Assembly: GCA_030424595.1 (NCBI GenBank)
Contig: JAUHWG010000004.1
Location: 186,001-250,000, forward strand
Direction of reading: 5' to 3'
DNA length: 64,000 nt
From: Polyangia bacterium
GTDB taxonomy: Bacteria; Myxococcota_A; Polyangia; Nannocystales; Nannocystaceae
The notes beneath the pieces were generated by a model, which saw only the letters and a list, made by a program, of their open reading frames with translations, was not told where the DNA came from and made no database searches. This document shows, one piece after another, positions 57,735 through 64,000 of the stretch. The first letter of the stretch is position 1. Each line of letters starts with the position of its first letter. The position numbers and the translations under genes were made by a program.

Positions 57735-59260
57735 CCAGCACAGCTCCTGATAGCGGTGGTCGTGGTGTTGTGTCGGCGCCGGCCAGGGCCGGCGAGGAGC
57801 CGGCCGATCGCGGGGACGAGGACGATCGGCAGGAGGGCGAGGCCGAGGGTCACGAGGCCGACCGCGGCGCTCCCTCCACCGCGGGCGAGGATCGTCAGGG
57901 CGATCGCGAGGGTGCTGCCGCCGGGGCCGGAGGTGAAGGCCGGGACGCTGACGGTCCCCAGGTTCAGCGCGAGGACGATGAGGACGACGCCCGCCGCGGC
58001 GGGGCCGAGGAGCGGGATCCACAGCCGCTTTGTCCGGGTCCAGGCCCCCGCGCCGAGATCCCGCGCGGCCTCCTCGAGCGCCCGCGGCGAGCCGGCGATC
58101 GCCAGGCGGGCGCCGACGAAGGCGAGGGCGAGGCTGCCGGGGAAGAGGCCCCAGAGGGTGAGCAGCTCCCCCGGCCGGGCGCCGGCGATGCGGCCGACCT
58201 CGAGGACGAGGATCCCCTGGACGGCCGAGGGGATCGCGAGGGGGAGGACGAGGAGGGCGCAGGTCCACAGCGGCAGCGGGGCGGAGCGGCGGGCGAGGAG
58301 AAATCCGGCCGCGGTCGCGAGCAGCGACACGAGGGGCAGCCCGCGGGCGGTCGGGACGAGCGCGTAGCCCAGGGCGGTGAGGGTCGCCTCTGAGGTCTCC
58401 GCCCCCGGGATCGCCAGCATCAGCCCGAGGAGGGGCAGGGCGGCGACGCCGAGGGCCGCGAGGCCGATGCGCGGGGCCCAGCGGGTCTGTGTGCCCGCGC
58501 TCCCCTCGCCCGTCGCCCCTGCGCCCGTCGCCCCCGCGCCCTGACCCGCCGAGATCCCGCGGCAGAGGGCGAAGGCGCAGGGCAGCGAGAGGCCGAGGAT
58601 GGCGAGGGTGATCACCGCGAGGGCGAGCGAGTCCTCCGCGGCGAAGGCGAGCTCGTGGAGGAGGAGCGGCAGCGAGAAGAACTTTCCGCCGCCGGCGAGC
58701 TCGAGCGTCGCGACGTCGCCGAGGCTCATCAGCCCCGCCCAGAGGGCCGCTGTCGCCAGCGCGGGGCGGATGAGGGGGAGCGTGATCAGGCGAAAGCGGA
58801 GCCACGCCGAGGCGCCGAGATCCGCCCCGGCGTCGAGCCATCGCCGGTCGATCGAGCGCAGGCGGAGGCTGACCAGGAGCCCCGCCAGGGGGAGCGCCCC
58901 GCCGAGCTGCGCGAGGGCGACGGCGCCGGCCCCCGGCGCGAGGCCGAGGCCCAAGACGCCGAGCGCCCGCGCGAGCGGCGAGACCAGGAAGAGCCCGAAG
59001 AGGATCGGGGTCGGCACCGCGATCGCGAGGGGATAGGCCGCGAGCGAGGCGCCCACGCCGACGAGCCCCGCCAGGGCCAGGGCCCGCGCCGAGCTGCGAA
59101 GCCACAGCTCGGCGCTGATCGAGGCCGCGCCGGATCCGTCGCTGGACAGGCCCCCGGCGACGAGGAGGGCGATCGGGAGGGCGAGGCTGACGAGCAGGTA
59201 GGCGCCGACGAGGAGCCTCGGCAGGGCTCCGCCTGCGGCGTCGGGTCGCCAGCCTGCCAT
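57731..59260 (-). CDS. Fused ABC permease (PotB-PotC in one chain)
   Basis: 509 residues with about 12 membrane helices, twice the size of a PotB or PotC subunit. Each half has an EAA-type loop: DLGASAWLRFRLITLPLIRPA in the first and DLGAGAWTRTKRLWIPLLGPA in the second. So both permease subunits appear joined head to tail. A Gly/Ala-rich linker (about 260-290) separates the halves. Its ends overlap potA by 4 bp and lie 21 bp from ctlX. Confidence 0.88.
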   Translation of the reverse strand: MAGWRPDAAGGALPRLLVGAYLLVSLALPIALLVAGGLSSDGSGAASISAELWLRSSARALALAGLVGVGASLAAYPLAIAVPTPILFGLFLVSPLARALGVLGLGLAPGAGAVALAQLGGALPLAGLLVSLRLRSIDRRWLDAGADLGASAWLRFRLITLPLIRPALATAALWAGLMSLGDVATLELAGGGKFFSLPLLLHELAFAAEDSLALAVITLAILGLSLPCAFALCRGISAGQGAGATGAGATGEGSAGTQTRWAPRIGLAALGVAALPLLGLMLAIPGAETSEATLTALGYALVPTARGLPLVSLLATAAGFLLARRSAPLPLWTCALLVLPLAIPSAVQGILVLEVGRIAGARPGELLTLWGLFPGSLALAFVGARLAIAGSPRALEEAARDLGAGAWTRTKRLWIPLLGPAAAGVVLIVLALNLGTVSVPAFTSGPGGSTLAIALTILARGGGSAAVGLVTLGLALLPIVLVPAIGRLLAGPGRRRHNTTTTAIRSCAG

Positions 59261-59281
59261 CGTCTCTCCGTCGGGGCCTGT

Positions 59282-60196
59282 CTACCCGGGACTGTCCGGC
59301 GCGGGCTTCGCGATCCGCGGCTTCAAGTAATTCTCCGCCATCAGGCAGCGGGCCGAGCCGCCGCCGGCGCGCTCGATCGTCGGGATCGAGACCGGTAGGA
59401 GGGCGGTCTTCGCCTCGAGGAGGCGGAGCTGCTCCGGACGGAGGCTGGCGAGCGCCGTCGTCGAGAGGACGAGGAGGGGGGCTCCGTCGCGGTCGATGAG
59501 CTGGAGCATGTTGCCGGCGAAGGCGTTGAGCTGCGGAGAGTCGAGCTCGATGAGCTCGCCGCGCTGGCGGAGGGCGTCGGCGACCGCCTGCTGCTGCGCC
59601 CTCGGGATCTGGCCGAGCGCGCAGAGGGAGATCCCGGCGGCGAGGTCGATGAGGACGTTGGTGTGATAGATGGGCGTCCAGTCCGCGCCGAGGGCGTCGA
59701 AGAGGAGGAGCTCGAGCCCCTGTAGCGCCGCCCATCGGCGGGCGAGCTCGGGGTCGGTGCGCGGCGATCGACAGGCGAAGACCCGACCGCCGTCGCGGTC
59801 GATGACGAGGCTGCCTGTGCCCTCCAAGGCGCGCCCTTCGGCCGCGAGGGGGCTCCAGTCGACGACCTCCGAGATCACGAAGCGCTCGCCCAGGCCGTCG
59901 ACAAGCTCGGGGCGCACCTCCGCGCGTCGGCTCGGGACGGCCATCGGATAGAGGAAGACCCGTCCGTCGCTGTGGGTGCTCAGCCAATTGCTGACGAAGG
60001 GCGCGTCGGGCCGGGCTACGGTGAGGTCGTCCTCCCACAGCTCGACGCCGATCCCGGCGTCGACCAGGCAGGTCGCCATCGCCTCGACTTCGCCGCGTGC
60101 CCGCGTGGAGACCTCGTCGGTGTCCTCGCTCGGTCGCATGAAGGTGTTGCTGGGCGCGGTTTCGGCGTTGTAGCCGAAGGCCGCGGGGAGGAGCAT
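59282..60196 (-). CDS. ctlX: CtlX-type amidinotransferase-superfamily hydrolase
   Basis: 304 residues. Start MLLPAAFGYNAETAPSNTF fits the CtlX/arginine-deiminase-related family. The pentein-fold pattern is visible: SNWLSTHSDG, GTGSLVIDR, PIYHTNVLI, and the catalytic Cys near the end in GGGSARCLMAEN (C284). Family members act on citrulline or related guanidino/ureido compounds. It is first in a tight operon with the PotABCD-like importer, and divergent (133 bp) from the secreted PAD gene. Confidence 0.82.
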   Translation of the reverse strand: MLLPAAFGYNAETAPSNTFMRPSEDTDEVSTRARGEVEAMATCLVDAGIGVELWEDDLTVARPDAPFVSNWLSTHSDGRVFLYPMAVPSRRAEVRPELVDGLGERFVISEVVDWSPLAAEGRALEGTGSLVIDRDGGRVFACRSPRTDPELARRWAALQGLELLLFDALGADWTPIYHTNVLIDLAAGISLCALGQIPRAQQQAVADALRQRGELIELDSPQLNAFAGNMLQLIDRDGAPLLVLSTTALASLRPEQLRLLEAKTALLPVSIPTIERAGGGSARCLMAENYLKPRIAKPAPDSPG

Positions 60197-60329
60197 GATT
60201 ACGGCGTTTGCAAAGGGCAGGGGAGCGCTCCTGGTGGCGGAGCGCGGACTCTACACCGTCGAAGGGCCTGCGCGACGTGCATTCGTGTTCGCGCTTGCGG
60301 CTTCGGGCCCGCACCTCTAGCGTCGTCCC
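60197..60329. promoter_or_regulatory. Divergent promoter region, ctlX operon / PAD gene
   Basis: 133 bp between the ctlX and PAD starts. It must hold both promoters and could allow shared control. No clear operator repeat is visible. Confidence 0.5.
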
Positions 60330-62036
60330 ATGGCGCCTATGCGTGTGTGCTCCGGTGGGATTGCCTGGCTCCTCGTCGGTCTGCTCGGCTGTGGCGACGA
60401 TGTCTCGGCGAGCGGGACCAGCGGAGAAGACTCCGCGACGACGACGGATCCGAGCGGGGGTCCGGGGGGCAGCTCCGCCGGCACCGACGGCGAGAGCTCC
60501 GGCGGTGAGAGCTCGACCGGCGGCGAGGCGGGGGCCTTGGCCGACGTCTACGGGGTGCCGAACCTCGACGACGACGACAGCGACGGCCAGGCCGACTGGC
60601 GCCAGGCCCCCTTCGCCGCCGACGACGATCTCACGACCTTCGCCCTCCCGGACTGGTACGTGGAGGCGCTCGGCGAGGGCGACAGCGTCGAGCTCACCCT
60701 GGGCGGCGAGGGCGAGCAGATCCGCCTTTGGTCCGGCGACCAGGTGGTGCTCGGCGACGGCGAGGGCGGGGTCCAGACCTCGCTCGTCCTGACCGCGGCC
60801 GAGGCCGCAGCGCTCAGCCTCGAGGTCGAGTTCGGCGACTTCCTCCGCGGCGCGAGCCTCGACGTCCGCCACATGAGCGGCGGGGCGGAGCTGCGCAGCG
60901 ACGTGATCGAGCTGTGGTCGGCGCCGATGCTGGTCAACCACCACCTGCAACACGCGGAGTACGTCTGGGCGGTCAAGGCGAGCTCGAACACGTCGATGAC
61001 CAACACGATCGCCAGCGTCGTCGGCGATCGCTTCATCCTCGTCGACAGCCCGGACGTCTGGATCCAGGACGAGCTCGAGTGGGCCCTGGCGACCGCCCCC
61101 GGCGGGCGCCTCAACATCGCCATGGACTCGATCCGCGACCGAGCCCTCGACGCCTACGTCAAGGGGCTGAAGGCGCCGGACGTCCAGCCGATGACCTGGG
61201 GAGACCCCGCCGACGAGACCACCGAGGACAAGTTCGGCAACCTCGAGGTGACGCCGCCGCACAGCGCCGGCGGGGTCGACTACCCGCTCGGCAGGATCTA
61301 CTACGGCGGCGGGCCGAGCTGCGGGATGAACCCGGAGATCAAGGCCCACCTCGATCGTCAGCAGGTCCAGGCGCCGATCGAGGTCGACACCTGCTGGCTC
61401 TGCGTCGGCCACGTCGACGAGTACATCTCGTTCATCCCGACGCCCGGCACCGACAAGGGCTTCAAGCTGCTGATCGCCGACGTCGACGCGGCCTACGAGG
61501 TCCTCGACGCCCAGCCGCCCGGGACCACGCTGTCGCGCTACAGCGGCACCCACGGCTACGGGAGCATCGGCGAGATCGTCGGCGACGACGCTCTCCGGGC
61601 GCTGAACTACGATCTCCAGAAGGACCGGATCGATCCGGTCCGCGAGCAGCTGATGGCGGAGCTCGAGCTCGCGGAGTCCGACGTCGTCCGGGTGCCGGCG
61701 CTCTTCGAGCGGATCTGGGGCTGCTCCTACAAGGACAACGGCGTCGCCGCCCTGATCCCCGGGATGCTCAACCTCGTCGTCGCCAATTTTGACGGCGAGC
61801 CGCTGCGGATCTTCGTCTCCGACCCCTTCCTCCGCAGCGATGAGGGGGCGCAGGGGACCGATCCGCTGATCGCCAAGTTCACCGAGCTCGTGCCCCCGGA
61901 GTACGAGATCCACTTCGTCGACGATTGGTACACCTATCACGTGGCGATAGGCGAGGTGCACTGCGGGACCAACGTCGCCCGCTCGCCCGGCGCCGCCTGG
62001 TGGACCGAGGCGCGCCACCTCTTCACGGATCGCTGA
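60330..62036 (+). CDS. Secreted protein-arginine deiminase (PAD) family lipoprotein
   Basis: 568 residues from the ATG at 60330 (ATG 60339 is possible). Signal peptide with lipobox LLGC (C21), Ser/Gly/Asp linker to about residue 70, then a beta-rich region and the catalytic PAD domain. The active-site residues seen in animal PAD enzymes are present in order: D247 (WIQDELEWA), H361 and D363 (GHVDEYISFI), and C545 (GEVHCGTNVARSP). It should convert peptidyl-arginine to citrulline outside the cytoplasm. A HEAT-repeat lipoprotein gene follows 45 bp later. Confidence 0.87.
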   Translation: MAPMRVCSGGIAWLLVGLLGCGDDVSASGTSGEDSATTTDPSGGPGGSSAGTDGESSGGESSTGGEAGALADVYGVPNLDDDDSDGQADWRQAPFAADDDLTTFALPDWYVEALGEGDSVELTLGGEGEQIRLWSGDQVVLGDGEGGVQTSLVLTAAEAAALSLEVEFGDFLRGASLDVRHMSGGAELRSDVIELWSAPMLVNHHLQHAEYVWAVKASSNTSMTNTIASVVGDRFILVDSPDVWIQDELEWALATAPGGRLNIAMDSIRDRALDAYVKGLKAPDVQPMTWGDPADETTEDKFGNLEVTPPHSAGGVDYPLGRIYYGGGPSCGMNPEIKAHLDRQQVQAPIEVDTCWLCVGHVDEYISFIPTPGTDKGFKLLIADVDAAYEVLDAQPPGTTLSRYSGTHGYGSIGEIVGDDALRALNYDLQKDRIDPVREQLMAELELAESDVVRVPALFERIWGCSYKDNGVAALIPGMLNLVVANFDGEPLRIFVSDPFLRSDEGAQGTDPLIAKFTELVPPEYEIHFVDDWYTYHVAIGEVHCGTNVARSPGAAWWTEARHLFTDR

Positions 62037-62081
62037 GCGAGCGAGAGTCGCGGAACTTCCAACGCGCGGAGCAGAGGCCCC

Positions 62082-63047
62082 ATGGATCGAGACATGCGTC
62101 AGCACTCCTGTCAGAATTCCTGTCCGAGCATCGGCGCCTTCGGGCGCCTCGGAGCGCTCGGCCTGACCGGCCTCGGCCTCGGCCTCTCGCTGCTGCTCGT
62201 CGGCGCCTGTGACAGCGGCGAGCCCCGCGATCCCGAGCCCCGTCGCGGGGAGGGGGAGATCGTCGCCGCGGACGCGAGCTCGGCGGAGGAGAGCGCTGCG
62301 CCGATGGCCGCGCCGGAGGGCGCCGGCGAGTCCGAGCCTCGCGAGGCGTCAGCGCGCCGCGAGGGCGCGGAGGCCCGGGCCTTCCTCGAGACGGTCGAGC
62401 CGGTGGCGACCCGGGCGGGGCACCTGCGCTTCACCGCGGAGGAGCTCGCCGATCCACAGGCGACGGCGATCTTTGCGGCCCGCCTCGCGGCGCCGGCGAG
62501 CCCGCCCGAGCTCCGCCTCGCCCTCGCCGAGGCGCTCCACCGCAGCGGCGGCGATTGGCCCGCGGCGATCCTCGCCCAGCTCGCGGTGGAAGAGGATCCC
62601 CAGGTCCGCGGGATCCTGGTCAGCACCCTGGCGAAGGCCCCCGAGGCGGCGGCGCTGGTCGGTCTTCAGCGCGGCCTCGTCGATCCCGCGGCGGAGGTGC
62701 GGCGGGCCGCCTGTGAGCTCGCCGGATGGGCGCCCGCGGCCGGTCGTGACAGCAGCGTCGAGGCGCCGCTGCGGGCCGCGCTCGCCGACGACGACGCCAG
62801 GATCCGAGCGGCGGCGGCGCGGGCCTTCGGCCTCATCGGCGCGGGCGATCACTTTGACGCCGTCATGGCGGGCCTCGCCGACGATGACGCGGAGGTCCGC
62901 CTCCAGACGCTGCGGGCCCTGGAGCGCCTCGATCCCGCCCGCGCGGCCGCCCTCCCCGAGGTCGCATCGCTCGCCGCAGAGGGCTCGGATCCGCGGGTGA
63001 AGCGGGCGGCGACCAAGCTCCGCGCCGAGGCGGGCGCCGGTCGCTGA
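62082..63047 (+). CDS. HEAT-repeat lipoprotein
   Basis: 321 residues from the ATG at 62082 (ATG 62094 possible). Signal peptide with lipobox LVGAC (C43), a Pro/Glu/Ala-rich spacer, then about five HEAT-type helical pairs (DPQATAIFAARLAAP, DPQVRGILVSTLAKAPEAA, DPAAEVRRAACELAG, DDARIRAAAARAFGLIG, DDAEVRLQTLRALERLD). HEAT solenoids bind other proteins. It lies 45 bp after the PAD gene on the same strand, so it may be its surface partner. Confidence 0.82.
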   Translation: MDRDMRQHSCQNSCPSIGAFGRLGALGLTGLGLGLSLLLVGACDSGEPRDPEPRRGEGEIVAADASSAEESAAPMAAPEGAGESEPREASARREGAEARAFLETVEPVATRAGHLRFTAEELADPQATAIFAARLAAPASPPELRLALAEALHRSGGDWPAAILAQLAVEEDPQVRGILVSTLAKAPEAAALVGLQRGLVDPAAEVRRAACELAGWAPAAGRDSSVEAPLRAALADDDARIRAAAARAFGLIGAGDHFDAVMAGLADDDAEVRLQTLRALERLDPARAAALPEVASLAAEGSDPRVKRAATKLRAEAGAGR

Positions 63048-63206
63048 GCTGGTCGGCTGAGTCGGACGCGAGGTGGCTGAGATCCACGCCGCGGCCACGC
63101 TAGCCGCTCGGCAGCGCAAGCTGTCGCGTCTTCGTCGCGACGAGAGCTCGCGCGTTGGGCGAGGCCGAACGCGATGGCCGGCCTTCGCCGCGGCCCGCTG
63201 CCGGTG

Positions 63207-63707
63207 CTAGTGCGTCTTCAGCCACTCGCGGGTGAAGGTCGTCGTGTCGGCGTAGCTGCTCCGGACCTCGTCGACGATCGCCTGCTCGACCTTGCTGCCG
63301 ACCAGCGGGATCCGGCAGGTGCACTCGCCCTCGAAGATCCGGCGGACCCGCTCGGGGCCGAGCGTCTCCAGGCGGTAGACGCCGCGGGTGGTCAGCTTGT
63401 CGGCGGCGAAGCCCGGGATCGTCTCGACCTCGATCCGGTCGTCACGGGCGGTGAAGACGTTGTTCTCGGTGTAGCTGATCGCCCCCTTGATCAGCCGCTT
63501 GAAGATCTTCGGCGCCTCGCGCTCGGGCGTGAGGATCTGCCGGCGTCGGATCACCAGCGAGTCGCCCTCGCCCTGGCGATCGAAGCTCAGGAGCTTGCGA
63601 CCGATCCGCAGGTGGCGAAAGAGCGCCTCGTTGTAGGCATCGTCGAAGAACACCTCCCAGTAGTGTTCCGCGGAGGTCTCGAAGTCGTCGGAGATCGTGT
63701 ACTTCAT
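63207..63707 (-). CDS. DUF2505/START-like protein
   Basis: 166 residues, no signal peptide. The whole protein matches the DUF2505 pattern within the SRPBCC/START-like fold: MKYTISDDFETSAEHYWEVF, RIGRKLLSFDRQGEGDSLVI and a C-terminal helix (VEQAIVDEVRSSYADTTTFTREWL). Such folds hold a lipid or other hydrophobic ligand in a deep pocket. The ligand here is unknown. Confidence 0.82.
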   Translation of the reverse strand: MKYTISDDFETSAEHYWEVFFDDAYNEALFRHLRIGRKLLSFDRQGEGDSLVIRRRQILTPEREAPKIFKRLIKGAISYTENNVFTARDDRIEVETIPGFAADKLTTRGVYRLETLGPERVRRIFEGECTCRIPLVGSKVEQAIVDEVRSSYADTTTFTREWLKTH

Positions 63708-63949
63708 GGCGTTGCCGGAAGGTCACCACATTTCTCCGTCGAGGTCACGCGAGCGCGCACGGGCGGGGCTGGCCGCTCGCTTTGCCCTGCCGACGGTGGC
63801 CCGGGGCTGCGCGCTGGCGCGCGCCCGTGGGGGGTCCTAGAGGCCCTCTCGCCGCGATCCAGAGGTGCGCACAACGCGGGGTAGACGCTCTGTGGGACCG
63901 CTTTCACCTCCAGTCGAGGCGGAGACCGTGCGATGCTTGGCTGCGCCGA
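63708..63949. promoter_or_regulatory. Divergent intergenic region at right edge
   Basis: About 240 bp between the DUF2505 gene and the start of the partial kinase gene, which are divergent. The promoters of both should lie here; none can be pinned down. Confidence 0.4.
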
Positions 63950-64000
63950 ATGATCGGGGACAAGCTTGCGGATCGCTACCTAGTGCTCGCCGAGGTCGGT
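63950..64000 (+). CDS. Probable Ser/Thr protein kinase, N-terminal 17 codons (cut by window edge)
   Basis: From ATG 63950 the 17 codons read MIGDKLADRYLVLAEVG. This is the usual opening of bacterial Ser/Thr kinases (…DRYxVLxxVG just before the glycine loop). The rest is outside the window, so the call is provisional. Confidence 0.5.
   Translation, partial: MIGDKLADRYLVLAEVG

Noticed and set aside
56694..62105. An 1803-codon open frame on the minus strand
   Set aside because: Only the last 346 codons (potA, from 57734) are real. The rest is antisense to the PAD gene or out of frame with the permease and ctlX genes, and Arg/Pro-rich.

Overview
The window is very GC-rich DNA from what looks like a myxobacterium (phylum Myxococcota), most likely of the Nannocystis/Plesiocystis/Enhygromyxa type. 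That placement is inference. It rests on about sixteen secreted lipoproteins, most with a Ser/Thr/Gly/Asp-rich low-complexity linker just after the lipobox, a serine protease with a MYXO-CTERM-like tail, a DUF4215 cysteine-rich protein, Ser/Thr protein kinases, DUF4388 and roadblock signalling proteins, and strong codon bias towards G/C at third positions. I see no phage, plasmid, integrase, rRNA or CRISPR genes.

Layout. 1-5.2 kb: the start of an RluA-type pseudouridine synthase, Hsp33, an HtrA-type protease and a membrane Ser/Thr kinase. 5.5-7.1 kb: a secreted sugar dehydrogenase. 7.06-9.0 kb: a 2-kb non-coding repeat island (17-bp repeats, a 96-bp tandem array between ~200-bp inverted arms, 73-bp repeats and a 168-bp inverted-repeat element). 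9.0-13.7 kb: a TerB-like/COQ4-like fusion, two aldo/keto reductases and a DUF4215 lipoprotein. 13.9-20.3 kb: a CzcBA-type divalent-cation efflux pair and a divergent large lipoprotein. 20.8-25.4 kb: a WD40-like protein, an IgGFc-binding-domain lipoprotein, a CDF transporter and a methyltransferase. 26-27.1 kb: a roadblock protein and a possible V4R-like partner. 27.2-35 kb: a metzincin protease, a DUF1592/DUF1552 pair, a lipoprotein of unusual base composition and a trypsin-like protease. 36.3-39.8 kb: a fatty-acid desaturase, a ferritin-like lipoprotein and a small unknown. 39.8-45.8 kb: an operon of a large membrane ATPase, an MscS channel and an outer-membrane barrel. 45.9 kb: tRNA-Asn. 46.5-50.1 kb: an AP-superfamily hydrolase with a Vps62-like tail and a response regulator. 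50.5-55.2 kb: an operon encoding a caspase-like lipoprotein with an EF-hand, a DUF4384-like lipoprotein, a TPR membrane protein and an ankyrin protein. 55.6-63.0 kb: a CtlX plus polyamine-type ABC transporter operon, divergent from a secreted protein-arginine deiminase (PAD) and a HEAT lipoprotein. The right edge holds a DUF2505 protein and the first codons of another probable kinase.

Most unusual points: (1) a family of 168-bp miniature inverted-repeat elements (three full copies plus relics) whose CTAG/TTAG ends coincide with the TAG stop codons of neighbouring genes; (2) a citrulline/arginine locus combining an exported PAD with a CtlX-ABC importer operon; (3) an ATPase-MscS-porin operon whose first protein looks like an MscK-type membrane part joined to an AAA-like ATPase; (4) a calcium-binding caspase lipoprotein operon. 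Functions are from motif recognition only; no database search was run.
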